NCBI GenBank assembly: GCA_020724465.1
Contig: DYGX01000009.1
Location: 1-64,000, forward strand
Length of the DNA stretch: 64,000 nucleotides
Direction of reading: 5' to 3'
Origin: Thermoflexus sp.
Lineage (GTDB): Bacteria; Chloroflexota; Anaerolineae; Aggregatilineales; Aggregatilineaceae
A program made the translations under genes and the position numbers. The notes beneath the pieces were generated by a model. The model was not told the DNA's origin. It did no database searches and saw nothing but the letters and a program-made list of their open reading frames with translations. Positions within the stretch are counted from its first letter, which is position 1; each line of letters opens with the position of its first letter. Of this stretch, positions 8,374-17,505 are shown one piece after another.

Positions 8374-9285
8374 CTAAAGGTGGCGGAGAAGAAACTCACA
8401 TTGCGCGCGGCTAGCCTGAGTGAATAATTCGCCTGGGTAATAGAGGAGACCGAAGTGCCCGCCATCCAGTTCGATCAATTCCTTTGGCTGCGGGCAAGCA
8501 TCAAAGACCATGCGCGCAATACTCGACACGGCACCCGGCATCTCATCGTGGTGAGCAATCAGCATTAGCAGGGGTGCTTGTAAATGCGGCGCACAAAGCC
8601 CCGGATGCAACGGCGCAGGCGTCTTCGGTGTAATTACGGCGGCCCGGTTCTCCCAATTCGTTCCATACTGCGCGCCATATTCAATGAACCAACGAAAGGC
8701 CGTTAACGGTGTGAGCAGGGAAGGCGTACCAACTTGGTCAAATGATACGACCGGCATCGGTCCAATTACGTCCTCAGCAGCGGTCCCGAAATCGCCCGAT
8801 TGGAGAGTGTCTTGAATGGCTTGGAACAGCGAACCATCTCGATCGTCTGGCGGGGGTTCATGCCCACAAGCCGGGACCTGTGCGACAACCGCTTTGACAC
8901 GCCGATCAATTGCGCCGACAACGATAACCTCGCTCCCGCTCAAGCTGTCACCCCAGATGGCAATTCGATTGGAATCAATTTCAGCAAGCGTCGTCACAAA
9001 GTCTATCGCGTCACAATATCCCCGCGTCTGAATCCACTTGTTGATGTGCTGGCGCGGCTCACCGTCACTGAGGCCAAAACTAAGGTGATCGTACAGCAGG
9101 ACCGCAAGACCGGCCTCATAGAAAATTTGCGCGTAACGATCGGCAACCATGCCGTCAATGGTCGCTGAGAAGCCATGTGCCATGATGACAATAGGTAAGG
9201 GCCGGGCAGCGTTCTGCGGAAGATATAATCGCCCTCGAAGCATCGCATTCTGGGAAGGAAAGGCTACCATCTTGTACATAGACAT
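8374..9285 (-). CDS. Alpha/beta hydrolase, dienelactone-hydrolase/esterase-like
   Basis: 303 residues. The oxyanion region IVIMAHGFSA (about 32-41) and the nucleophile elbow IWGDSLSG (110-117, Ser114) mark the alpha/beta hydrolase fold. A late Asp in LIAHHDEMP and the His of LDGGHFGLLYY complete a plausible triad. No signal peptide, so cytoplasmic. The pattern resembles the X-Pro dipeptidyl-peptidase/dienelactone hydrolase-like group, whose members hydrolyse diverse esters, so the substrate is not predictable. It is convergent with the beta-galactosidase operon and lies downstream of the cupin gene with a 93-base gap. Confidence 0.8.
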   Translation of the reverse strand: MSMYKMVAFPSQNAMLRGRLYLPQNAARPLPIVIMAHGFSATIDGMVADRYAQIFYEAGLAVLLYDHLSFGLSDGEPRQHINKWIQTRGYCDAIDFVTTLAEIDSNRIAIWGDSLSGSEVIVVGAIDRRVKAVVAQVPACGHEPPPDDRDGSLFQAIQDTLQSGDFGTAAEDVIGPMPVVSFDQVGTPSLLTPLTAFRWFIEYGAQYGTNWENRAAVITPKTPAPLHPGLCAPHLQAPLLMLIAHHDEMPGAVSSIARMVFDACPQPKELIELDGGHFGLLYYPGELFTQASRAQCEFLLRHL

Positions 9286-9378
9286 GATCCTTGTTAACGA
9301 GTTGCGGGATAATCGAAGAGAGGTGACACGCCTCGAACACGGGGCGCATCACCTTTGTGGACTCTAACCACGCTGTGA

Positions 9379-10122
9379 TCAGCCTTCCTGGGTCGTCGTG
9401 GCCTCTGCGCCCTCCGGCACCAAGACCGTGACCGCCACCTGGACAGGTGCATCGCCGCTGTTGAAGACTTCGTAGACGCTGCCGGGCATTTCGGTCCAGC
9501 TTTCGCCGGCCCCGTACTCCCGCTCTTCGCCGTTTTCGCGGAGCGTGATCGCGCCTTCGAGCACCATGACAAGAGCCGGTCCACCGTGCTCACGGCGTGG
9601 CATCCCCGCGCCGGGCGCAAATTCCTGCACGGTTTGATCGATACGGAACCGGCCGTTCATCGTAATGTCGGGGAAAGAAGCCCGGTAAGTGATCACAGGC
9701 CCTATGGGGGGCACTTCGGCATCAGGTTCCGGTGTCGTGGCGGCAGCCCCCGGCGGCAGGAGAAAGGTTGCCAGGACGCGCGCCGGAACATCCGTGGCAT
9801 TATACGCCGAATGAATATTGGCAGGCGTTTCTGTCCAACTTTCACCGGCTTTGAAGACCGTTTCCGCATCATCCTGCACCCGCACAATTTCACCATCGAG
9901 CACCAGCGCGAGGGTTGGCCCTCCGTGATGATGCAAGGGGAACGCTGCGCCCGGCTCCAGGTCAATGACGACCTGAACCTCGGTAAAGGTCATCTGGATA
10001 TCCGGGTAAGTGGCCTGATAGAGGGTTGTCGGTTCTGGGGACTGACCTTGCACCGTCGCGGCCAGACCGATTGTGGCCGCGACCAACAGCAAGACCGCGA
10101 TCTTGATGATCCGCTGGGACAT
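9379..10122 (-). CDS. Secreted two-cupin protein
   Basis: 247 residues. An N-terminal signal (about residues 7-26, IAVLLLVAATIGLAATVQG) is followed by two similar cupin barrels. Both have the metal/sugar-binding type motif: FPLHHHGGPTLALVLDGEI in the first and MPRREHGGPALVMVLEGAI in the second, and each has a ESWTE(T/M)P segment later in the barrel. The duplication is clear at the protein level. The role is unknown; extracytoplasmic bicupins of this form are often annotated only as cupin domain protein. The second barrel keeps fewer of the histidines of the first (HHH versus REH), so only the first may bind metal. Confidence 0.8.
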   Translation of the reverse strand: MSQRIIKIAVLLLVAATIGLAATVQGQSPEPTTLYQATYPDIQMTFTEVQVVIDLEPGAAFPLHHHGGPTLALVLDGEIVRVQDDAETVFKAGESWTETPANIHSAYNATDVPARVLATFLLPPGAAATTPEPDAEVPPIGPVITYRASFPDITMNGRFRIDQTVQEFAPGAGMPRREHGGPALVMVLEGAITLRENGEEREYGAGESWTEMPGSVYEVFNSGDAPVQVAVTVLVPEGAEATTTQEG

Positions 10123-10244
10123 ATTTTTCTCCTCTCAGCATAGAACTCTGCTTCAAGCCAGGTTGATACTGCTACTCTAGCCGAATGCCTGTCCCACACA
10201 CGAGAGGCCAGTGTCCCTATTTTGTCCCTATTGAGGCGATACCA

Positions 10245-11336
10245 TCACCCAAACCCACTTTCCTTCGCCAGGACGATCGCTTCGCCCCGACTGGAGACGT
10301 CCAGTTTGTCAAAGATCCGGGACACATAATTACGGACGGTCTTGGCGCTGAGAACCAACGTGGCGGCGATTTCGTCGTTTCGATAGCCTCTGGCCAGCAG
10401 GTGAAGCACCTCCCGTTCTCGCAGCGTCAGTCCGGCGAAACGGGATAGAGTAGACGTCGCCGATGCGCGGTCTAGACTGTCTCGATACATCACCTCAGGA
10501 ACACCCAAAAAGGCGTAGAAATGATGCCAGAACTGCTGCCAGGCACCTTCAGATGGCAGCAAGATGTGATTCTTGCTTTCCAGAGGAACAAAGCGTGCGC
10601 CCGGAATCGATGTGGCAAGCCTGCGCCCGCGTTCGAAACTGACCGTCATGTCATTTCTGGCATGCAGGACAAGGGTGGGCACAGCTAGGTGCGCCGCTTC
10701 TTCGGGCACATTGATCTGGCTGTAGCCTTCGCGCAGTCGGGCCGCATTCTCTCCGGTGGTGGAGATACGCTGCAAATCGGTCAGCCACTTGATTTGTTCC
10801 ATTGTGCCATCGGGTATGAGTTCGGTGGCAAAAACCTGGTGGTAAAGGGGATGGTCTACAGCCCAGGCCAACTTAAATAATCGCTGCCTGACTTCGTACT
10901 CCTCGTAGCGTGTAGAATCCCGATCGGCATAGTATGACCCCTGGAGATAGCCGCCTAGAACAATGACGTGGGTGACTCGTTCTTGATGCTGAGCCGCATA
11001 CCTAACAGCCGCACCGCCGCCCTGCGACATGCCGAAAAGAGCAAAACGGTCCAGACCGGCGGCATCAACAACCGTTTCAATATCGCGCAGAAGCGCATCG
11101 AGCGAGAAATCCTCCACTTCCCAGTCCGACAGTCCGCAGCCCCGCACATCATAGCGATATAAGGTATGGAAGCGCGATAAATTATCCAACCAGGGTCGCC
11201 AGATCGGACTCTGCCAGTCATATTCCAGATGCGTCAGAAAGGTGCCCACCCGGACAACAGGCGGACCAGTACCGATCGCGGTGTATGCAATGCGCACCCC
11301 GTCAAAAGATGAGCAAAAGCGAATTTCTTGCTGCAC
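10245..11336 (-). CDS. Alpha/beta hydrolase fused to a LuxR-type DNA-binding domain
   Basis: 363 residues. Residues 1-275 form an alpha/beta hydrolase with the nucleophile elbow FGMSQGG (Ser104), the upstream RYDVRGCGLSDW segment and a late VPLESKNHILLPSE His region. Residues about 295-360 are a LuxR/NarL helix-turn-helix (LTLREREVLHLLARGY then AKTVRNYVSRIFDKL). The protein is a one-component regulator whose sensor is a hydrolase domain that may bind or cleave a small ligand. The fusion is known from actinobacteria and Chloroflexota, but the ligand and targets are not. Neighbouring genes (cupin, hydrolase) may be its targets; this is inference only. Confidence 0.85.
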   Translation of the reverse strand: MQQEIRFCSSFDGVRIAYTAIGTGPPVVRVGTFLTHLEYDWQSPIWRPWLDNLSRFHTLYRYDVRGCGLSDWEVEDFSLDALLRDIETVVDAAGLDRFALFGMSQGGGAAVRYAAQHQERVTHVIVLGGYLQGSYYADRDSTRYEEYEVRQRLFKLAWAVDHPLYHQVFATELIPDGTMEQIKWLTDLQRISTTGENAARLREGYSQINVPEEAAHLAVPTLVLHARNDMTVSFERGRRLATSIPGARFVPLESKNHILLPSEGAWQQFWHHFYAFLGVPEVMYRDSLDRASATSTLSRFAGLTLREREVLHLLARGYRNDEIAATLVLSAKTVRNYVSRIFDKLDVSSRGEAIVLAKESGFG

Positions 11337-11561
11337 CTGCCAGTTCTCGATGATGGCTCGAAATCGGTTACTTCAAGTTTATCAGGCGAGCAATCGCGCG
11401 CCCAATCTCGGCCAGGACGTGTCGCTTGCGTCCGCGCACCCCGCCACGATCTATGCTCTCTGTGATCTTCATGTGATCGCCTTTCTCCAAGCCTACAACG
11501 TCGTCAGCCAACTCAAGGTCAACTGCACACCTGCCCCGCTTTCCAGCTCACCATACCGTCT

Positions 11562-12740
11562 TCATTCCCATCGGACACTGACATTGAACCCGCGCTCGCG
11601 CACCTTCTCCATGAACACACCGGCGGGCACCGCGCGCTCCATCGGCCACACGCCAGGCGGCACCACCCCACGCGCGATGAACTCCGCCATAATACCCGCG
11701 TGCCAGCCCGTGATACGCTCCATCGCGGTAAAACCGGTGACCTCATCGTAATAGTCCACCAGGTCAATAATCACTGCGCGCTCCCTGCCGTCAGCATCCA
11801 CGCCCACGCCTTTCGCTCGCATGACGCACACATCTTTGATGACCGGCGCGCTGATTTGCGGCTCGAGCAGCGCATGAAACACATCACGGGGAACCACACG
11901 CTGCCCCTTAACCTCGATTGGTTCCAGTTCGAACAGGCCAAGCTGCTGAAACGCCTTGAACTGCGCAAAGTGACCCGGCCAGCGGCAGGTCTTGTTCTGA
12001 TAGGTCCGCAGCCTGCCTTCAAACGTATAGGGCGCCGTACTGGTGCCGCCTGTGGTGATGAACGCTTCCAACTCGCCTACCCCCTCGAAGACGAGCGTCT
12101 CCAACTCTTCGAAGGCTCCGATCATCGTCAGTCGGCCCTCGCGCAGCACGGCGACCTGTCCATAGTATTCATTCGTCAGACCGTTGATGTTGAACGCACA
12201 CTGGTAGTTCCAGGGTGGGGTCGGGTTCTGAGGGATGCCGCCGTCCCACAGATACACATCGCGCGGCGTCAGCCCCGCCTGCTCCAGCAGTTCAACCGCA
12301 TAGGCGCCCAGCGTGTTATTCATGCCGGGACCCATCCCACAGTCGGGCACCACCGCGATGCCGGCGGCCTTCGCTTCTGCATCGCGCTCAAGCTGTTGCA
12401 GCACAGTCGGCGTATGCCCCCCATAATCGACCATGCTGACTCGCGCGCGCACAGCCGCTTCGGTCGCCGTCGGTATGAAACCGAACGGCGTGCCACACAG
12501 GAACACGTCCAGCCCATCCAGCGCCGCGGCCAGCGCGTCGACATTGCCCGCGTCCACCTGCGCCCAGGTCGCCGCTTCACGACCGATCAGACGGTTGATG
12601 CGCGCTGCCGCCTGCTGGGCCACCTCCGCGTTCACATCCGCCAGCAGCACGCCGGCTCCGTCCCCGAGTCGCAACATGTCATAGGCGGTTGCCACACCTT
12701 GCCGGCCCGCGCCGACCACGCCATAACGAAACCCTGCCAT
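11562..12740 (-). CDS. Saccharopine dehydrogenase-family protein
   Basis: 392 residues. The N-terminus FRYGVVGAGRQGVATAYDML contains the dinucleotide motif G-A-G-R-Q-G (about residues 10-15) of the saccharopine dehydrogenase NAD(P)-binding domain, followed by VDYGGHTPTVLQQL and PDCGMGPGMNNTLGAYA, typical of the lysine 6-dehydrogenase/saccharopine reductase-like subgroup. A C-terminal alpha/beta domain completes it. Enzymes of this group act on lysine, carboxynorspermidine or related amino acid imines; which one here is open. It is the first gene of the minus-strand block ending at 8374, although gaps of 100-225 bases make a single operon doubtful. Confidence 0.85.
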   Translation of the reverse strand: MAGFRYGVVGAGRQGVATAYDMLRLGDGAGVLLADVNAEVAQQAAARINRLIGREAATWAQVDAGNVDALAAALDGLDVFLCGTPFGFIPTATEAAVRARVSMVDYGGHTPTVLQQLERDAEAKAAGIAVVPDCGMGPGMNNTLGAYAVELLEQAGLTPRDVYLWDGGIPQNPTPPWNYQCAFNINGLTNEYYGQVAVLREGRLTMIGAFEELETLVFEGVGELEAFITTGGTSTAPYTFEGRLRTYQNKTCRWPGHFAQFKAFQQLGLFELEPIEVKGQRVVPRDVFHALLEPQISAPVIKDVCVMRAKGVGVDADGRERAVIIDLVDYYDEVTGFTAMERITGWHAGIMAEFIARGVVPPGVWPMERAVPAGVFMEKVRERGFNVSVRWE

Positions 12741-12925
12741 GGGAGAATCCTTTCAGGCCATCTTTGACGGCTTGATTGCGAATAATACATTTTTCGGAGA
12801 AGGCTGGTCACACTCTATTACAACTGAAGGCTGACCGCAAACAGCGCGCCGAAAGAAAGCCCCGCCGGGGAGAAATGTCTGATTAAGCGCGTTCGAATCT
12901 CATCGCTTCGCGAGCGTGTAATTAA

Positions 12926-12955
12926 ACGGGCCGGCCGGGATTTCGGCTGGCCCGT
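12926..12955 (-). terminator. Terminator of the formate dehydrogenase operon
   Basis: An 11-bp stem (ACGGGCCGGCC at 12926-12936 with GGCTGGCCCGT at 12945-12955, one G-U pair) and an 8-base loop. On the minus strand it is followed by TTTAATTA, a modest U-rich tail. It lies about 80 bases after the stop of the last fdh-operon gene at 13037. The rest of 12741-13036 shows no gene. Confidence 0.6.
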
Positions 12956-13036
12956 CTGGTTTGATTGCCCGGAACGATACGGCAGCCCGCCCCGGGTGTT
13001 GCCGGGAGCTGGTGCCCGGCGTTCAAGCCCCTGCCG

Positions 13037-13711
13037 CTACTCAGAACGTTTGTCGAAGAACTGTCCTTGCTCCAGCGAATACTCGATTTTCGGCTTCAGG
13101 GCATTGGTCGGGCATACGCCGACGCATTGACCGCAAAACACACACACCGTTTCGAGCATGGGCGCTTCAAATGCCGTCGAAACATGGGTATGGAAACCCC
13201 GCCCGGCCAGTGTCAGCGCAAACGTATATTGCGCATCTACCCCGCACATCTGCACGCAGCGCCAGCAGAGCACGCACTTGCTGTAGTCTCGCACATAGAA
13301 CGGATTGTCATCGTACAGCGGATAGCGGCGACGTGCAGCCTCCGGAAACCGCGCCGTGTCCGCCTGATAGTCGTCCAGCAAACTCTGAATGTCAGGGGCC
13401 TCACTCAAGTCTACGGATGCGCTCAGCATTTCGAGGATAGTCCGGCGACTGCGCACGACCCGTTCAGAGCGCGTCTCGACGACCATTCCGTCCTGGCAGA
13501 CAACGCTACAGGCTGGCTGTAACAGGCGCCTCCCGTTGACGTCAACCACACAGATGCGACAGTTTCCCTGCGCCGTTGTCGCTTGATGGTGGCAGATCAC
13601 CGGAATATCAATCCCGGCCTGGCGGGCTGCCGCAAGTATCGTCGTCCCTTCGGGGACTGCGATTTCGCGATCATCGATGATGAGCCTAACGGTTTGAGGT
13701 GAATCAGTCAT
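13037..13711 (-). CDS. HoxU/NuoG-N-like iron-sulfur subunit of formate dehydrogenase
   Basis: 224 residues from the ATG at 13711; an alternative start eight codons upstream overlaps the previous gene. Residues 1-80 are a [2Fe-2S] ferredoxin fold with the C-x10-C-x2-C-x13-C pattern (CHH..., GNCRIC, PAC). Two [4Fe-4S] clusters follow ([13 protein letters not shown] and [12 protein letters not shown]), the last ending CPTNAL. The His/Cys cluster segment that usually sits between these domains in NuoG and HoxU is not visible: the corresponding region (about 90-120) has no Cys. It would carry electrons between the catalytic subunit and the NuoE-NuoF fusion, whose gene ends 10 bases upstream. Confidence 0.85.
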   Translation of the reverse strand: MTDSPQTVRLIIDDREIAVPEGTTILAAARQAGIDIPVICHHQATTAQGNCRICVVDVNGRRLLQPACSVVCQDGMVVETRSERVVRSRRTILEMLSASVDLSEAPDIQSLLDDYQADTARFPEAARRRYPLYDDNPFYVRDYSKCVLCWRCVQMCGVDAQYTFALTLAGRGFHTHVSTAFEAPMLETVCVFCGQCVGVCPTNALKPKIEYSLEQGQFFDKRSE

Positions 13712-13721
13712 GATGAACTCT

Positions 13722-15422
13722 CTACGACGTTCCAACCAGTTCAGGCCACTTTCTTAGCGCGCTCAGAACGGCGGCGGCGGCGGTCTGCCCCAGGCCACAC
13801 AGAGACGCTTCCGACATGGTCAGGCCAATGTCCCGCAGCCGCTCGTAATCGCCGGACAGAGGTCTGTCCATACGTTCCACGATCTCCAGTTGGCGCTGCG
13901 TGCCAAGCTGGCAGGGGAAACACTTGCCGCAGCTCTCATGCTGGAAGAAGCGCGCCAGGCGCCGCAGCACGTCTCGGAGATCGACAGTCTCGTTGAAGAC
14001 CATCACCGCGCCAGACCCGAACGTGCCGCCAATGGCCTGCAGATCCTCAAAGGTCAACCGCACGTCAATCTCGTCGGGCTTGAGGAACGTGCCTGCTGCT
14101 CCCCCCATCAGGACGGCCTGAAGCGTTCCCGTGACGCCCCCGCAGTATTCCTCGAGCAACCTGCGCAGTGTGAGGCCAGGCACGATCTCATAAACCCCCG
14201 GACGCTGCACATGCCCGCTGACAGACACCAGTTTTGTGCCGCTGCTTTTCTCCGTCCCAAACTGCCGGAACCAGTCTGCGCCGTAACGCACGATGCCCGT
14301 CACGGCGCACAGGGTTTCAACATTATTGATGGCGGTCGGCTTGCCGAAAAGCCCCTGGCTGGTTGGAAAGGGAGGCTTCATGCGTGGATAGCCGCGTTTT
14401 CCTTCAATGGCTTCGAACAGGGCCGTCTCTTCCCCGCAAATGTAAGCCCCTGCACTGCGCCGCAGTTCGATGTCGAAGGAAAACTCACTCCCCATAATCC
14501 GTTTGCCCAGCAGATTCGCGGCTTGTGCTTCGGCAAGCGCGTCTTGGAGCGTACGGTACGCTTCCGGGTACTCGCCGCGCACAAACAGGTATCCCTTCGA
14601 TGCGCCGATGGCATACGCACATAAGGCCATGCCTTCCAGCACAAGGTGCGGGCGTGTTTCGAGCAGCACCCGATCCTTGAACGTCCCAGGCTCGCTCTCG
14701 TCGGCATTGCAGACGACATAGTGCGGCTGTTCGCTCGCCTGGCGTGTGAAGCGCCATTTCTGGCCTGTGGGAAAGGCTGCCCCACCGCGGCCAACCAGGC
14801 CCGACTTTTCGACCTCGCTGATGACGCGGTCAGGGTCGAGGTGCTGAAGAGCGTGCCGCAGCGCCGCATAGTCTCCGTACTCATCCAACATCTGGCACTG
14901 TTCGCCGGCAAGCAAGACGCGCACTTCCCCGCCGATTACGGTTGGGCGCGGGCCAGCATCACCGGCCAGAAGCCGATCGACGTCGCCAACCGGCGCAACC
15001 GACCTGACGTCCGCGCCTCGCCGGCTGATCTGGGCGGCAGGCGCGTGCTCGCAAAGCCCCAGACAAGAGCTGCGGACGATGGTGTGACCGCCGTCAGGGC
15101 TGGTCTCGCCGGGCTGGATCCCCAGCCGCGCACAGGCCGCTCTCAGCAGATCATCTGCACCCTTGAGTCCGCAAGCTGGATCGGTGCAGATGTGAACGAC
15201 CTGCTGCCCGGTCGGCTCCTGATGAAACATCGAATAAAAGCTGACAACGCCGTAAATCTCTGCCTCAGGGATCCGGAGCGTGCGTGAGATCGCGCGCACA
15301 GCAAGCGGAGAGATATACCCGTAGGCGGTCTGTATCTCCCACAGCGCCGGTAGCAGCGCGTCGCGCTGGAGTTCGACGTACGGCGCGAGCAGGGCGTCCA
15401 GAGTCACCGTCGCATCAGGCAT
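13722..15422 (-). CDS. NuoE-NuoF fusion, NAD(H)-binding diaphorase subunit
   Basis: 566 residues, the sum of two subunits. Residues 1-155 are the thioredoxin-like [2Fe-2S] NuoE domain with Cys79, Cys84, Cys120 and Cys124 (CTDPAC...SSCLGLC). Residues about 175-566 are NuoF, with the glycine-rich FMN/NADH site ([13 protein letters not shown] and [17 protein letters not shown]) and the [4Fe-4S] Cys498, Cys501, Cys504 and Cys542 (ESCGKCFPC...SLCG). It exchanges electrons with NAD(H). The gene overlaps the catalytic-subunit gene by eight bases and is followed by the HoxU-like gene, so the three form one cytoplasmic NAD-linked formate dehydrogenase. Fused E-F subunits also occur in soluble hydrogenases, but no hydrogenase subunit is in the window. 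Confidence 0.92.
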   Translation of the reverse strand: MPDATVTLDALLAPYVELQRDALLPALWEIQTAYGYISPLAVRAISRTLRIPEAEIYGVVSFYSMFHQEPTGQQVVHICTDPACGLKGADDLLRAACARLGIQPGETSPDGGHTIVRSSCLGLCEHAPAAQISRRGADVRSVAPVGDVDRLLAGDAGPRPTVIGGEVRVLLAGEQCQMLDEYGDYAALRHALQHLDPDRVISEVEKSGLVGRGGAAFPTGQKWRFTRQASEQPHYVVCNADESEPGTFKDRVLLETRPHLVLEGMALCAYAIGASKGYLFVRGEYPEAYRTLQDALAEAQAANLLGKRIMGSEFSFDIELRRSAGAYICGEETALFEAIEGKRGYPRMKPPFPTSQGLFGKPTAINNVETLCAVTGIVRYGADWFRQFGTEKSSGTKLVSVSGHVQRPGVYEIVPGLTLRRLLEEYCGGVTGTLQAVLMGGAAGTFLKPDEIDVRLTFEDLQAIGGTFGSGAVMVFNETVDLRDVLRRLARFFQHESCGKCFPCQLGTQRQLEIVERMDRPLSGDYERLRDIGLTMSEASLCGLGQTAAAAVLSALRKWPELVGTS

Positions 15423-17505
15423 GAGTCCTATCCTCCGGCGGATAGGCTCGTTCGACCTTCACCGCACACACCTTATATTCGGGAACCTTGGCGATAGGAT
15501 CCAGGGCATTATTGGTCAGCACGTTACTCAACGCCTCGACGAAGTGGAACGTCATGAACACCAACCCGCGGCGCGGACGCTCGCAGACACGCGCCCGCAC
15601 GGTCACCACACCGCGCCGCGACGCGATGCGTATCCAGTCGCCATCGGCGATGCCCAATTCGGCGGCATCCAGCGTGTTGATTTCGGCCCGCTCTTCCGGT
15701 GCAAGGATGTTAAGTCCGCTGACACGACGCGTCATCGTGCCCGTATGGTAGTGCTGAAGGATGCGCCCGGTGGTCAACATGAGCGGATACTCGTCGTCGG
15801 GCAGTTCGGCTGCCGGCTGGTGATGCACCGGGTGAAAGCGCCCCCGCCCTCGAGGAAATTTGCCGACATGCAAGATCGGCGTTCCGTTGTGATCGCGGCT
15901 TGGACAGGGCCACTGCAGGCCATCCCCCTCCAGCCGGTCATAATGTATTCCCCCATAAGGCGGAGTGATCTGGGCAATTTCCTCCATGATTTCCGATGGG
16001 CTTGTATAGTCCCAGCCACGGGCGCCCATGCGCCTGGCGAGCTGGCACAGAATCTGCCAGTCGGCGCGGGCTTCGCCTGGCGGATCGAACACCTGGCGCA
16101 CCCGCTGGACACGGCGCTCGGTGTTGGTAAATGTCCCGTCTTTTTCGGCAAAGGCCGCGGCTGGAAAGACGACATCGGCCAGCGCCGCGGTCTCGGTCAA
16201 GAAAAGGTCCTGAACGATCAGGAGATCTAGCTTTTCCAGGCAATCACGGACGTGGTTGGTGTTCGGATCACTCATCATCGGATTTTCGCCCATGATGTAC
16301 AGGGCGCGGATCCGATGCTCCCCGGCTGCTTGAATCAGCTCGCCCATGGTCAGGCCGGGTGTCGCGGGTGGCTGTTCGACACCGTAGAAGGCTGTCATTT
16401 TCTCGCGAACGGCCGGGTCGGTTACCGGCTGGTAACCCGGATAGTAGTTCGGCAGCCCGCCCATGTCGCACGCCCCCTGGACGTTGTTCTGCCCGCGGAT
16501 TGGGTTCAGGCCGCCTCCGCGGATGCCCAGGTTTCCCGTGAGCAGCGCCAGGTTGGCGAGCGCCAGTACGTTTTGATGTCCGACTGTGTGCTCGGTGATC
16601 CCCAGACAGTAGAAGATGCTGGCCGGTCGCGCCCCGCCGTAGATGCGCGCTGCCCGGACCAGATCATCGACGGGCACCCCGGTGATGGCGCTTACCCGGT
16701 CGGGCGTGTACTCGTCAACGACCGCCTTCCACGCCTCAAAGTTTTCCGTCCGCTCGGTGATGAAAGCCGAATCATGGAGATTTTCGTTAAGAATAATATG
16801 GGCCAGTCCGTTGAGTAAAGCCAGATCGGTGCCCGCTTCGAGGCGGAGATGAACGGTGGCGAAATCGACCAGTTCGATACGGCGTGGATCGGCGACGATC
16901 AGCGAGGCGCCGTGCTGCCTGACCGCTTTCTTGATCTGCAGACTCAGTACGGGATGGGCTTCCGTCGTGTTGGTCCCGATTGCCAGAATCGCCTTTGCTT
17001 CGACGATGTCCGCAATCGAGTTTGTCATTGCACCGCTGCCGAAGGCCTGCACGAGGCCTGATATCGTAGGGCTGTGTCAGAGGCGAGCGCAGTTGTCGAC
17101 GTTGTGTGTGCCGATCACTTGCCGGGCAAACTTCTGCATCAGGTAATTTTCTTCGTTCGTACACCTGGAGCCGCCCAGAGCGCCAATGGCGCCAGGTCCG
17201 CTTTCCGACTTGATAGCTGCCAGCCTGTCCGCGACGAAGCCCAATGCCTCATCCCACCCCACCGGCACAAGCTGACCGTTGCGGCGCAGCAGCGGTACCG
17301 TCAGGCGATCGGGGTGCCACAGATAGTCGTGGCCGAAGCGCCCCTTGACGCATAGTTTCCCCTGATTCGGTTGGGCGTCAAACGGCGCACTGACTCGATA
17401 AACCACGCCGCCTTTGGTATGCAACTCGATTTGGCAGCCTACGCCACAATAGGGACATGTGGTGCGAGCAACACGGTCAGGGGAGAGTGTGGGTGCATAG
17501 GCCAT
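15415..17505 (-). CDS. fdhA: Formate dehydrogenase catalytic subunit, selenoprotein with in-frame TGA (Sec143)
   Basis: 696 residues if the TGA at 17077-17079 is read as selenocysteine 143; otherwise the frame breaks there. Upstream it reads NVDNCARL and downstream, in the same frame, HSPTISGLVQAFGSGAMTN, which matches NVDCCARV-U-HGPSVAGL of E. coli FdhF around Sec140. The first 60 residues hold the [4Fe-4S] site (CPYCGVGCQ then KLCVKG). GLNPIRGQNNVQGACDMGG is the molybdopterin/active-site loop, and the C-terminal MopB dinucleotide-binding domain ends near residue 690. It oxidises formate or reduces CO2 at a Mo/W-bis-MGD centre. AAGGAATT precedes ATG 17505. The Sec reading is inference from frame, position and the hairpin at 17043-17059; the selA/B/C/D genes are not in the window. 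Confidence 0.9.
17043..17079 (-). promoter_or_regulatory. Candidate bacterial SECIS element after the fdhA UGA codon
   Basis: On the minus strand the UGA (17079-17077) is followed by 17 bases and then a 6-bp stem AGGCCU/AGGCCU (17059-17054 with 17048-17043) closing the 5-base loop CGUGC. The apical loop begins 23 bases after the UGA and has G in its second position. Known bacterial SECIS hairpins have a 4-16 bp upper stem, G among the first two loop bases and a UGA-to-loop distance of about 16-37 bases, so this fits. Folding energy was not computed. Confidence 0.65.

Noticed and set aside
12880-12920. tRNA-like T-arm (GTTCGAATC)
   Set aside because: The flanking bases do not pair to make a T-stem, and no acceptor, D or anticodon arms can be drawn.
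15415-17505. Formate dehydrogenase gene as a pseudogene or frameshift
   Set aside because: The two halves are in the same frame with only a TGA between them, placed at the known Sec position, and the rest of the operon is intact.
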